Below are positions 33,926 through 42,070 of a DNA stretch of 64,000 nt, in pieces. Each line of letters begins with the position of its first letter. Within the stretch, counting starts at the first letter, position 1. The position numbers and the translations under genes were made by a program. Location: assembly GCF_028823535.1 (NCBI RefSeq), contig NZ_JAQIYM010000002.1:186001-250000 (forward strand), given 5' to 3'. The notes under the pieces are model-generated. The model did no database searches. It saw only the letters and a program-made list of their open reading frames with translations, and was not told the origin of the DNA. The DNA comes from Pseudomonas serbica. Its GTDB lineage: Bacteria; Pseudomonadota; Gammaproteobacteria; Pseudomonadales; Pseudomonadaceae.

Positions 33926-34792
33926 TTGAATCTGCTGCAACACATCGCCCAGTCTCGCCACCTGTTACGCAAGTCGGAACTCAAGGTTGCCGATCACGTT
34001 CTGCTTGATCCTGCGGCCGTGATGCACAGTTCCATGGCCGACCTGGCCCACAGCGTGGGTATCAGTGAGCCGACCATCGTGCGCTTTTGCCGCGCCATCG
34101 GTTGCTCGGGTTTCCAGGACTTGAAGCTCAAGCTGGCCCAGAGCCTGGCGGCAGGGGCCAGTTTTGGGCAGTTCGCGATCCATGAGGACGATTCGGTCGC
34201 CGACTACAGCCTGAAGATTTTCGATACCACGCTGCACACGCTGATGGAGGTCCGCGAAAAGCTCGATCCGCTGGAATTGCAGCGGGCGGTGACGCTCATG
34301 TCCCAGGCCCAGCGCGTGGAGTTCTATGGTTTCGGCGCTTCCGGAGCAGTGGCGGCGGATGCGCAACACAAATTCTTCCGTTTGCTGCTCACGGCGGCGG
34401 CGTATTCCGATCCGCATATGCAGGCGATGTCGGCGGTCACCCTGAAGCCGAGTGACGTGGCGATCTGCATCTCGCAGTCCGGTCGCTCCAAGGATTTGCT
34501 GATCACCGCCAACCTGGTGCGTGAGAGCGGCGCCTCCTTGATCACCTTGTGCCCGAGCCAGACGCCTCTGGCCGAGCTGTCGACCGTCAACCTGGCCATC
34601 GACGTTCACGAAGACACCGAAATCTACACGCCGCTGACCTCGCGTATCGCCCACCTGGTGGTCATCGATGTGTTGGCCATGGGCGTGGCCATGGCCCGCG
34701 GGCCGAGCCTGGTCAACCATCTCAAGAGCGTCAAGCGCAGCCTGCGCAGCTTGCGCCTGTCGCCAAAATCGGTAAAAGCCCTGGACGACTGA
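33926..34792 (+). CDS. rccR: RpiR/MurR-family regulator, probable RccR
   Basis: The 288-residue product has an N-terminal RpiR helix-turn-helix (MADLAHSVGISEPTIVRFCR, about 39-58) and a C-terminal SIS sugar-phosphate-binding domain (VEFYGFGASGAVAADAQHKF and ICISQSGRSKDLL). It is closely related in layout to HexR. The gene position next to pycR and pycAB matches RccR, described in P. fluorescens as a KDPG-responsive regulator of the glyoxylate shunt and pyruvate metabolism. I chose the TTG at 33926 because AAGAG lies nine bases upstream; a GTG at 33881 would add 15 residues unlike the family. Confidence 0.8.
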   Translation: MNLLQHIAQSRHLLRKSELKVADHVLLDPAAVMHSSMADLAHSVGISEPTIVRFCRAIGCSGFQDLKLKLAQSLAAGASFGQFAIHEDDSVADYSLKIFDTTLHTLMEVREKLDPLELQRAVTLMSQAQRVEFYGFGASGAVAADAQHKFFRLLLTAAAYSDPHMQAMSAVTLKPSDVAICISQSGRSKDLLITANLVRESGASLITLCPSQTPLAELSTVNLAIDVHEDTEIYTPLTSRIAHLVVIDVLAMGVAMARGPSLVNHLKSVKRSLRSLRLSPKSVKALDD

Positions 34793-34852
34793 CTTGTGGG
34801 CGCCCGGCTTGCCGGCGAAGGCGTCCTTGAGGCATGTGTTTGTCTTTAGGGC

Positions 34853-34880
34853 GCCTCGCTGGCAAGCCAGCTCCTACAGG
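34853..34880. repeat. single REP sequence
   Basis: CCTCGCTGGCAAGCCAGCTC followed by CTACAGG matches the family seen as pairs at 26735 and 28269. A weaker partner, CGGCTTGCCGGCGAAGG, lies at 34806. Confidence 0.75.
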
Positions 34881-34967
34881 GTTCATCTGTCTGTAACCGA
34901 CCTGCCGCCAAACCGTCATCCCCCGCGCTTATCTTGAAACTCCCGTACTCGACTTGGGAGACTCGAA

Positions 34968-35180
34968 ATGGCCCAGCCCTACGAAGAACGCAACAGCGCC
35001 GTCAAAACCCGTCGTCAGCAGGAAGACCAGCGCCGCATGGCGTTTCGTCGTGCAATCGAAGATCGCTGCGAACAACGCCAGCTTCTCGCCGAGATTGCCG
35101 ATTTTACTGGCGACCTGGAACTCAATTACTGGCAGGCGGCGCCGACAGCTTCCCGTCGAAGCGCTCAACCAGCGCGCTGA
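34968..35180 (+). CDS. small basic protein, 70 aa
   Basis: The product is charged and mostly helical, with a basic, glutamine-rich core (KTRRQQEDQRRMAFRRAIEDR), and no signal peptide or membrane segment. It resembles short conserved pseudomonad proteins sometimes named PA3496 family, but I am not sure of that. The ATG has GGGAG eight bases upstream. Its last 59 bases overlap the 3' end of the convergent pycR gene, both frames being real by appearance. Confidence 0.7.
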   Translation: MAQPYEERNSAVKTRRQQEDQRRMAFRRAIEDRCEQRQLLAEIADFTGDLELNYWQAAPTASRRSAQPAR

Positions 35181-36084
35181 TCTGAATTCTTTCGCTACGA
35201 ATGAACGCAAGGAAGGCGTGAGCCACCGGTGACAGGCGTTTGGCCTTGGCCTGTACCAGACACCAGCTGCGGTAGAGCGGCAGTTCGTCGATCGGCAACT
35301 CGATCAAACCGCCGGTGGCCAATTCAAGGTTCAGGGCGTGGCGCGTCAACAGTGCTACGCCCAGACCCGCCAGCACGCATTCACGCTGGGCTTCGGCCGA
35401 AGAGACCTCCTGGGTCTGGTTGAAGTGCACGCGCTTTTCCTTGAAGTACTCTTCGCAGGCCAGACGCGTTCCCGACCCCACCTCGCGCATCAGCAAGGTG
35501 TAGGGCTCAAGATCCTGCAGGCGCAATGGTCCCATATGGCACAGCGGGTGGTCGGGCGGTGCGACCGCAACGATCGGATTGTTCAGGAACGGCAGGAACT
35601 CCAGCCCCATGTCCTGGGGCACCATGGACATGATCACCAGGTCATCGCGGTTGTCCGACAGTCGCCGAATCACCTGGGCGCGATTGACCACCGTCAGTTG
35701 CAGGTTGACTTCCGGATGCTGGCGCTTGAAGGCGGCAAATAGATGCGGTACGAAATACTTGGCGCTGGATTCCACCGCCAGTTTCAGTTGGCCCTGCAGT
35801 GAGCCCTGCATGTCCGACAGTTGCATGTCGAGGTTTTCCAACCGTCCGAAGATGTCCCGGCTCGCGCGTTGCAGGGCTTCCGCCGCTTCGGTCATGTAGA
35901 GTTTCTTGCCGACATAATCGAACAGTGGCTGGCCCACCAGCTCCTCAAGTTGACGAATCTGTAGGCTGACGGCCGGTTGCGTGAGAGACATTTCGTCGGC
36001 TGCGCGGCTGTAGGACCTCAGGTCGCAGACTTCGTTGAAGATTTGCAATTGACGCAATGTCATACGCATCAAGGACTTACGCAT
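35122..36084 (-). CDS. pycR: LysR-family regulator of pyruvate carboxylase
   Basis: The 320-residue protein has a LysR HTH (residues about 24-45, SYSRAADEMSLTQPAVSLQI) and an effector domain of the CysB type. It lies divergent from pycA, and in P. aeruginosa the gene at this place is PycR, which affects pyruvate carboxylase and virulence traits. The palindrome at 36122-36137 in the shared control region fits a LysR site. Three ATGs within eight codons (36084, 36069, 36063) leave the exact start open. The 3' end overlaps a small convergent gene. Confidence 0.88.
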   Translation of the reverse strand: MRKSLMRMTLRQLQIFNEVCDLRSYSRAADEMSLTQPAVSLQIRQLEELVGQPLFDYVGKKLYMTEAAEALQRASRDIFGRLENLDMQLSDMQGSLQGQLKLAVESSAKYFVPHLFAAFKRQHPEVNLQLTVVNRAQVIRRLSDNRDDLVIMSMVPQDMGLEFLPFLNNPIVAVAPPDHPLCHMGPLRLQDLEPYTLLMREVGSGTRLACEEYFKEKRVHFNQTQEVSSAEAQRECVLAGLGVALLTRHALNLELATGGLIELPIDELPLYRSWCLVQAKAKRLSPVAHAFLAFIRSERIQISALVERFDGKLSAPPASN

Positions 36085-36121
36085 TATCTGGACACTCTGG
36101 CCACGGGCTGGTGTGTCAACT

Positions 36122-36137
36122 ATAAGTCTTTACTTAT
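36122..36137. promoter_or_regulatory. inverted repeat ATAAGT-CTTT-ACTTAT, probable LysR operator
   Basis: A perfect 6-bp inverted repeat with a 4-base spacer lies 38 bases before the pycR start and about 140 bases before pycA. The T-A spacing matches the T-N11-A pattern typical of LysR-type sites. Confidence 0.6.
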
Positions 36138-36196
36138 GCACGACCCAATAATTATTCATTTTTGTTAATCCCTTGTGAGCGCTAGTGTGGCGTTGC

Positions 36197-36243
36197 GACC
36201 AAACAGAAACATTTGGTCACGCGTCGACCTGTCAAGCAGGTCG
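36197..36243 (+). promoter_or_regulatory. two tandem hairpins in the pycA leader
   Basis: GACCAAA/TTTGGTC (36197-36203 and 36212-36218, 8-base loop) is followed directly by CGACCTG/CAGGTCG (36225-36231 and 36237-36243, 5-base loop). Both stems are perfect and sit 31-77 bases upstream of the pycA start, so they may be part of its 5' untranslated RNA or of a protein binding region. Confidence 0.5.
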
Positions 36244-36273
36244 TGGGTACCACCGGATCAAGGGAAACTCCAA

Positions 36274-37689
36274 GTGATAAAAAAGATCCTGATCGCCAAC
36301 CGTGGTGAGATTGCCGTACGAATCGTACGCGCTTGTGCCGAAATGGGCATTCGCTCGGTCGCGATCTATTCCGACGCCGATCGCCATGCCCTGCATGTCA
36401 AGCGTGCGGATGAGGCCCACAGTATTGGTGCCGAGCCACTGGCCGGTTACCTGAACCCGCGCAAGTTGGTGAACCTGGCTGTGGAAACCGGTTGCGATGC
36501 CTTGCACCCAGGCTACGGTTTCCTGTCGGAAAACGCCGAACTGGCAGATATCTGCGCCGAACGCGGGATCAAATTCATCGGTCCATCGGCTGAAGTCATT
36601 CGCCGCATGGGCGACAAGACCGAAGCCCGCCGCAGCATGATCAAGGCAGGTGTTCCGGTCACCCCGGGAACCGAAGGCAACGTCGCCGGTATCGAAGAAG
36701 CGCTGACCGAAGGCGACCGCATTGGTTACCCGGTCATGCTCAAGGCCACTTCCGGTGGTGGCGGTCGCGGTATCCGTCGCTGCAACAGCCGTGAAGAACT
36801 TGAACAGGCATTCCCGCGCGTCATTTCCGAAGCCACCAAGGCGTTCGGTTCCGCGGAAGTGTTCCTGGAAAAGTGCATCGTCAACCCCAAGCACATCGAA
36901 GCGCAGATCCTCGGTGACAGCTTTGGCAACGTGGTGCACCTGTTCGAGCGTGATTGCTCGATCCAGCGCCGCAACCAGAAGCTCATCGAAATCGCCCCGA
37001 GCCCGCAACTGACCCCGGAACAGCGCGCCTACATCGGCGACCTGTCGGTGCGTGCAGCCAAGGCCGTGGGTTACGAGAACGCCGGTACCGTGGAGTTCCT
37101 GCTCGCCGAGGGCGAGGTGTACTTCATGGAAATGAACACCCGGGTGCAGGTGGAACACACCATCACCGAGGAAATCACCGGCATCGACATCGTCCGCGAG
37201 CAGATCCGCATTGCGTCCGGCCTGCCGCTCTCGGTGAAGCAGGAAGACATCCAGCACCGCGGTTTCGCGCTGCAATTCCGGATCAACGCCGAAGACCCGA
37301 AAAACAACTTCCTGCCCAGCTTTGGCAAGATCACCCGTTACTACGCACCCGGCGGTCCGGGCGTGCGGACCGACACGGCGATCTACACCGGCTACACCAT
37401 TCCACCGTTCTACGACTCCATGTGCCTGAAACTGGTGGTCTGGGCGCTGACCTGGGAAGAAGCGATGGACCGTGGCTTGCGCGCACTGGACGACATGCGT
37501 GTGCAAGGCGTCAAGACCACTGCCGCGTACTACCAGGAAATCCTGCGTAACCCGGAATTCCGTAGCGGCCAGTTCAACACCAGCTTCGTCGAAAGCCACC
37601 CTGAACTGACCAACTACTCGATCAAGCGCAAACCCGAAGAGCTGGCCCTGGCCATCGCCGCCGCCATCGCCGCCCACGCAGGCCTGTGA
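36274..37689 (+). CDS. pycA: pyruvate carboxylase subunit A (biotin carboxylase)
   Basis: Subunit A carboxylates the biotin carried by subunit B, using ATP and bicarbonate, as the first half of pyruvate to oxaloacetate. The 471-residue ATP-grasp protein begins VIKKILIANRGEIAVRIVRACAEMG and shows the ATP-binding loop KATSGGGGRGIR, the catalytic FERDCSIQRRNQK and the EMNTRVQVEH motif. The start is a GTG at 36274 with AAGGGA about nine bases upstream. pycB follows with 11 bases between. The two-subunit layout is typical of Pseudomonas, in contrast to the single-chain enzyme of many bacteria. Confidence 0.95.
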   Translation: MIKKILIANRGEIAVRIVRACAEMGIRSVAIYSDADRHALHVKRADEAHSIGAEPLAGYLNPRKLVNLAVETGCDALHPGYGFLSENAELADICAERGIKFIGPSAEVIRRMGDKTEARRSMIKAGVPVTPGTEGNVAGIEEALTEGDRIGYPVMLKATSGGGGRGIRRCNSREELEQAFPRVISEATKAFGSAEVFLEKCIVNPKHIEAQILGDSFGNVVHLFERDCSIQRRNQKLIEIAPSPQLTPEQRAYIGDLSVRAAKAVGYENAGTVEFLLAEGEVYFMEMNTRVQVEHTITEEITGIDIVREQIRIASGLPLSVKQEDIQHRGFALQFRINAEDPKNNFLPSFGKITRYYAPGGPGVRTDTAIYTGYTIPPFYDSMCLKLVVWALTWEEAMDRGLRALDDMRVQGVKTTAAYYQEILRNPEFRSGQFNTSFVESHPELTNYSIKRKPEELALAIAAAIAAHAGL

Positions 37690-37700
37690 GGAATAGAACA

Positions 37701-39509
37701 ATGAGCAAGAAGATTCATGTAACCGACACCATCCTGCGCGACGCCCACCAATCGCTGCTCGCGACCCGCATGCGCACCGAAGACATGCTGCCGATCTGCG
37801 ACAAGCTCGACAAGGTTGGCTACTGGTCGCTGGAATGCTGGGGCGGCGCGACGTTCGACGCCTGCGTACGTTTCCTCAAGGAAGACCCGTGGGAGCGTCT
37901 GCGCCAACTGCGCGCCGCACTGCCTAACACACGCCTGCAAATGCTCCTGCGCGGCCAGAACCTGCTGGGCTACCGCCACTACAGCGACGACGTGGTCAAG
38001 GCCTTTGTCGCCAAGGCCGCGGTCAACGGCATCGACGTGTTCCGCATCTTCGACGCCATGAACGACGTGCGTAACCTGCGCGTGGCCATCGAAGCGGTGA
38101 AAGCTGCCGGCAAGCATGCCCAGGGCACCATCGCCTACACCACCAGCCCGGTGCACACCATCGACGCGTTCGTGGCCCAAGCCAAGCAAATGGAAGCCAT
38201 GGGTTGCGACTCGGTGGCGATCAAGGACATGGCCGGCCTGTTGACCCCGTACGCCACCGGCGAACTGGTGCGGGCGTTGAAAGCCGAACAGTCGCTGCCT
38301 GTGTTCATTCACTCCCATGACACCGCCGGTCTGGCCACCATGTGCCAGCTCAAGGCTATCGAAAACGGCGCCGACCACATCGACACCGCGATCTCCAGCT
38401 TCGCCTCGGGCACCAGCCACCCGGGCACCGAGTCGATGGTTGCTGCGCTCAAGGGCACCGAGTTCGACACTGGCCTGAACCTGGAACTGCTGCAAGAGAT
38501 CGGCCTGTACTTCTACGCCGTGCGCAAGAAGTACCACCAGTTCGAAAGCGAATTCACCGCCGTCGACACCCGTGTTCAAGTCAACCAGGTACCGGGCGGG
38601 ATGATTTCCAACCTGGCCAACCAGTTGAAAGAGCAGGGCGCCCTGAACCGCATGAGCGAAGTGCTGGCAGAGATTCCGCGCGTTCGCGAAGACCTCGGTT
38701 TCCCGCCACTGGTGACCCCGACTTCGCAGATCGTCGGCACCCAGGCGTTCTTCAACGTGTTGGCCGGCGAGCGCTACAAGACCATCACCAACGAAGTGAA
38801 GCTGTACCTGCAAGGCGGCTACGGCAAGGCGCCGGCGCCTGTGAACGAGCAACTGCGTCGCCAGGCCATTGGCAGCGAAGAAGTGATCGACGTTCGTCCA
38901 GCCGACCTGCTCAAGCCGGAAATGGCCAAGCTGCGTGCCGATATCGGTGCCCTGGCCAAGTCTGAAGAAGACGTGCTGACCTACGCCATGTTCCCGGACA
39001 TCGGGCGCAAGTTCCTCGAAGAGCGCGCAGCGGGCACCTTGACCCCTGAAGTGCTGTTGCCGATTCCTGAAGCCGGTGGCGTCGCCTCGGCCGGCGGTGA
39101 AGGCGTGCCAACCGAGTTCGTCATCGACGTCCACGGCGAAACCTACCGCGTCGACATCACCGGTGTCGGCGTCAAGGCCGAAGGCAAGCGTCACTTCTAC
39201 CTGTCCATCGACGGCATGCCGGAAGAAGTGGTGTTCGAACCGCTCAATGAATTCGTCGGCGGTGGCAGCAGCAAACGCAAGCAGGCGTCGGCCCCGGGCC
39301 ACGTCAGCACCACCATGCCAGGCAACATCGTTGATGTGCTGGTCAAGGAGGGCGACACCGTCAAGGCGGGCCAGGCTGTGTTGATCACCGAAGCGATGAA
39401 GATGGAAACCGAAGTCCAGGCGGCCATCGCCGGCAAAGTCACCGCCATCCATGTGGCCAAGGGCGACCGGGTGAACCCGGGCGAGATCCTGATCGAGATC
39501 GAAGGCTGA
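37701..39509 (+). CDS. pycB: pyruvate carboxylase subunit B (carboxyltransferase and biotin carrier)
   Basis: Subunit B transfers the carboxyl group from biotin to pyruvate. The 602-residue protein starts with the TIM-barrel carboxyltransferase domain (VTDTILRDAHQSLLATRM, with the metal-site HSHDTAG near 200), continues with the conserved C-terminal helical part, and ends with a biotinyl domain containing EAMKMETE; Lys567 is the biotin attachment site. The ATG has GAGGA nine bases upstream. Together with pycA it supplies oxaloacetate for growth on sugars and lactate, under the adjacent regulators. Confidence 0.96.
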   Translation: MSKKIHVTDTILRDAHQSLLATRMRTEDMLPICDKLDKVGYWSLECWGGATFDACVRFLKEDPWERLRQLRAALPNTRLQMLLRGQNLLGYRHYSDDVVKAFVAKAAVNGIDVFRIFDAMNDVRNLRVAIEAVKAAGKHAQGTIAYTTSPVHTIDAFVAQAKQMEAMGCDSVAIKDMAGLLTPYATGELVRALKAEQSLPVFIHSHDTAGLATMCQLKAIENGADHIDTAISSFASGTSHPGTESMVAALKGTEFDTGLNLELLQEIGLYFYAVRKKYHQFESEFTAVDTRVQVNQVPGGMISNLANQLKEQGALNRMSEVLAEIPRVREDLGFPPLVTPTSQIVGTQAFFNVLAGERYKTITNEVKLYLQGGYGKAPAPVNEQLRRQAIGSEEVIDVRPADLLKPEMAKLRADIGALAKSEEDVLTYAMFPDIGRKFLEERAAGTLTPEVLLPIPEAGGVASAGGEGVPTEFVIDVHGETYRVDITGVGVKAEGKRHFYLSIDGMPEEVVFEPLNEFVGGGSSKRKQASAPGHVSTTMPGNIVDVLVKEGDTVKAGQAVLITEAMKMETEVQAAIAGKVTAIHVAKGDRVNPGEILIEIEG

Positions 39510-39542
39510 GTTAACAGCCGCGATACAACGCTTTAAACCTCG

Positions 39543-39568
39543 GGGGGGCATGTGCTCCCCTTTTTTTT
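39543..39568 (+). terminator. rho-independent terminator of pycAB
   Basis: GGGGG(CATGTG)CTCCCC-like stem followed by eight T residues, about 35 bases after the pycB stop. Confidence 0.85.
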
Positions 39569-39706
39569 GCCTGGAATTTGACGACTGATCTCTTCGACAC
39601 CTCCCTTGCCATGCTTTTTCACCAAGCGCACGGCACTCGCGCGCGCCGTAGTGGCCTAACCATCAGGGCGCAACGTTGCGTGCCGGTGGACTGACCTGGA
39701 TCGGAC

Positions 39707-40765
39707 ATGAACGAAGAGACGCTGAAAGATAAATCGCTGGCGGTTTTGCTGGTGTTGGTGAGCATTGCGTTCATCTGGATCCTGCTGCCGTTCTACGGTG
39801 CGGTGTTCTGGGCGGTGATCCTGGGGATTGTCTTTGCGCCGATGCAGCGCCGGTTGCAACTCAAGTTCGGCTGGCAGCGCAACCTGACTTCGCTGTGTAC
39901 CTTGAGCATCTGCCTGGTGATCGCGATCCTGCCCGTGATCATCATCAGCATGCTGCTGGTTCAGGAAGGCGCGGCGCTGTACAAGAGCGTCGAAAGCGGT
40001 GAGTTGGACATTGCCGGCTATGTGACGCGGTTCAAGCACAACCTGCCGCCATATTTCCAGCATTTGCTCGACCGGTTCGGCGTGGGTGAGCTGAATGGGC
40101 TGCGGGAGAAGATCGTCAAGAGCGCGATGGCGGGTGGCGAGGTGACGAATCGGGTGTTCATTCTTGGCCAGGGCACGTTCGAGTTCGTCGTCAGCTTTTT
40201 CATCATGCTCTACCTGCTGTTTTTCTTCCTGCGCGACGGAGCCGAACTGGCGCGCAAGGTGCGCATGGCCGTGCCGCTGGAGGAACACCAGAAGCGCCGT
40301 CTGCAGCTCAAGTTCAACCGCGTGGTGCGGGCCACGGTGAAGGGCAATCTGCTCGTGGCGATGACCCAGGGTGCATTAGGCGGTTTGATCTTCTGGTTCC
40401 TGGACATTCCCAGCGCACTGGTCTGGGCGGTGTTGATGGCGTTTCTGTCGCTGTTGCCGGCGGTCGGGGCGGGAATTGTCTGGGCGCCCGTAGCGGCATT
40501 TTTCCTGCTCACCGGCGCTATCTGGCAGGGCGTGGTACTGGGGTTGTTCGGGATATTCGTGATTGGCCTGGTGGATAACGTGCTGCGACCGATCCTGGTG
40601 GGCAAGGACACGAAGATGCCGGACTACATGATCCTGATCTCGACTCTGGGTGGCCTGGCGATGTTCGGGCTCAACGGTTTTGTCATCGGCCCGTTGATCG
40701 CGGCCCTGTTCATGTCGAGCTGGGCCATTTTCATCGAGACCAAACCGCGGGTCCAGCTGCCTTAG
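39707..40765 (+). CDS. AI-2E family transporter (YdiK/PerM-like)
   Basis: The 352-residue protein has about eight membrane segments arranged as a hydrophobic pair at the N terminus (about 10-50), a soluble stretch, then six more, ending with LISTLGGLAMFGLNGFVIGPLIAALF, the family signature. The family is named for autoinducer-2 exporters, but many members transport other solutes or sodium/protons, so the substrate is open. The ATG at 39707 has CTGGA upstream. The stop overlaps the convergent small gene by 4 bases. Confidence 0.88.
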   Translation: MNEETLKDKSLAVLLVLVSIAFIWILLPFYGAVFWAVILGIVFAPMQRRLQLKFGWQRNLTSLCTLSICLVIAILPVIIISMLLVQEGAALYKSVESGELDIAGYVTRFKHNLPPYFQHLLDRFGVGELNGLREKIVKSAMAGGEVTNRVFILGQGTFEFVVSFFIMLYLLFFFLRDGAELARKVRMAVPLEEHQKRRLQLKFNRVVRATVKGNLLVAMTQGALGGLIFWFLDIPSALVWAVLMAFLSLLPAVGAGIVWAPVAAFFLLTGAIWQGVVLGLFGIFVIGLVDNVLRPILVGKDTKMPDYMILISTLGGLAMFGLNGFVIGPLIAALFMSSWAIFIETKPRVQLP

Positions 40766-40956
40766 GCGCTGAGCTTGCCAGCCTGTCCCATGCCGAGTCG
40801 CTGGGACAGCGCCTGGGCGTCGGGCAGCGAGGTGAGCGGGCCGCTGATCTGTTCGCCGTCCTGGACCAGGTACCAGCAGGCGAGCAAGCCAAGCGCCCTG
40901 AGCGGTGCGGGAACGGCGCTGCCGATAACGGACATGATTTGTACTTGAGACATCAT
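40762..40956 (-). CDS. small hypothetical protein, 64 aa
   Basis: The frame has an excellent GGAGG five bases before two consecutive ATG codons (40956 and 40953), so it is translated. The product has a weakly hydrophobic segment (about 8-28), then ACWYLVQDGEQISGPLTS, which resembles the core of GYF_2-like domains (aromatic pair, glycine, GP turn), and a polar end. I do not recognise a named family. The stop codon overlaps the end of the AI-2E transporter gene on the other strand. Confidence 0.65.
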   Translation of the reverse strand: MMSQVQIMSVIGSAVPAPLRALGLLACWYLVQDGEQISGPLTSLPDAQALSQRLGMGQAGKLSA

Positions 40957-41076
40957 AAGGACCTCCATCAATCTGTGGAGTCACCTTACGGTCCGGGCGC
41001 TTCGAGGAACAATCAACGCTTTCAATAGTGGTCATTGATGCCAGTGAGGTCAGCTGGCCGGCTGGCCGGCTGGCGC

Positions 41077-41271
41077 TCAGTCGACCACCTGATCGAGCAT
41101 ATGGACCACTTCCTGCTCGTTGAGCAGGCCTTTGCGCACCAGGTTCTGCGCCAGCAGCGAAAGGAACTTGGCGCTGCGATGGCCTTCCAGGTGCTTGAGT
41201 TCGGTCAGGGCGTTGTAGACCTTGCTGGAAGTGCACAGGCCATTGATGCGATGCGGGTTTTGCGTGGGCAT
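41077..41271 (-). CDS. small hypothetical protein, 64 aa
   Basis: The ATG has AAGGACG about nine bases upstream and codon use is normal. The product is mostly helical (KVYNALTELKHLEGHRSAKF, LLAQNLVRKGLLNEQEVVHM) with a short N-terminal tail containing one cysteine; the second half ends DQVVD. It may be a regulatory or toxin-neutralising type small protein, but there is no motif to decide. A frame extending upstream to 41349 has no ribosome site. Confidence 0.6.
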   Translation of the reverse strand: MPTQNPHRINGLCTSSKVYNALTELKHLEGHRSAKFLSLLAQNLVRKGLLNEQEVVHMLDQVVD

Positions 41272-41404
41272 AAGCTCGTCCTTGTTGTTATCGACCTGCT
41301 GTTGTTGGACAGGTTCGCACTTAATCTTGCCAACATCGACCGTCGACACTGTCCCGATAGCGACACTGACAGGATTTTTCCAGACCTGCGACGACGAACG
41401 GCAG

Positions 41405-41432
41405 TTCGCAGGCGCGAACGAGCGCCTGCGAA
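41405..41432. terminator. hairpin between two leftward genes
   Basis: A perfect 11-bp stem TTCGCAGGCGC/GCGCCTGCGAA with a 6-base loop lies downstream of the PVY-repeat gene. The T tract is weak on the minus strand. Confidence 0.6.
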
Positions 41433-41439
41433 TCTTCGA

Positions 41440-41826
41440 TTACCAGCGGCCGTGTCCGTGGGGAGGGCCGTAATAGCCGCGAGGCGGGCCGTAGTAGCCA
41501 CGGGGTGGGCCGTAATAGACCGGCGCCGGGCGATAGTAGATGGGTTGGCCCACATACACCGGTGCTGGCTGGTAGTAAACCGGTGGCGGTGGCGCCATGT
41601 ATACCGGCTGCGGTTGGGCGTAAACCGGCTGGGCGTAGACCGGTTGCGGCGTCACATATACGGGCCGGTTACTGTTGATGATTGCCGAGCCAACGATGGC
41701 CGAGCCGACGATTGCGCCAAATACCGCCGGACCTTCCCAGCCGCCACCGCCGCCATGTGCCTCTGCTTGCCCTGCGACAGCCAGGGCGCCGATCAGCAAG
41801 GCCACTGTGGGGATTCTACGGATCAT
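41440..41826 (-). CDS. secreted Pro/Tyr-rich repeat protein, 128 aa
   Basis: The product has a signal peptide (MIRRIPTVALLIGALAVAGQAEA), a glycine stretch, a glycine-zipper-like segment (FGAIVGSAIVGSAI), then a long low-complexity region built of PVY and PPVYY units and a C-terminal YYGPPRG triplicate repeat ending GPPHGHGRW. It should be exported to the periplasm or outer membrane; glycine-zipper proteins often sit in the envelope. No enzymatic motif is visible. The ATG has GAGGAG six to eleven bases upstream. Confidence 0.8.
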   Translation of the reverse strand: MIRRIPTVALLIGALAVAGQAEAHGGGGGWEGPAVFGAIVGSAIVGSAIINSNRPVYVTPQPVYAQPVYAQPQPVYMAPPPPVYYQPAPVYVGQPIYYRPAPVYYGPPRGYYGPPRGYYGPPHGHGRW

Positions 41827-42070
41827 GATGACTCCTCGGTTCTTCGCCCCGGCGCTTGCGTCTGCAATAGACTCAAGGAATGTCGCGGGGATACTCCTAA
41901 GACAGCTTTTTTTTGAAAATCAGCACAGCCACCAGGTAAATTTTGTGTAAGGTCTGTGTCGGCGAACTTACGCTCGCGCGGCGTCGACCAAGGCATGCGA
42001 CCATGATTGATCAGAACTCGATGGACCGGCTAATCCCGTCCATCCGAAAATGCAATACAAGGAGATTCAC

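Noticed and set aside
37614-39551. 645-codon open frame antisense to pycB
   Set aside because: High GC codon bias of pycB keeps the reverse frame open; the forward frame is unmistakably the carboxyltransferase subunit.
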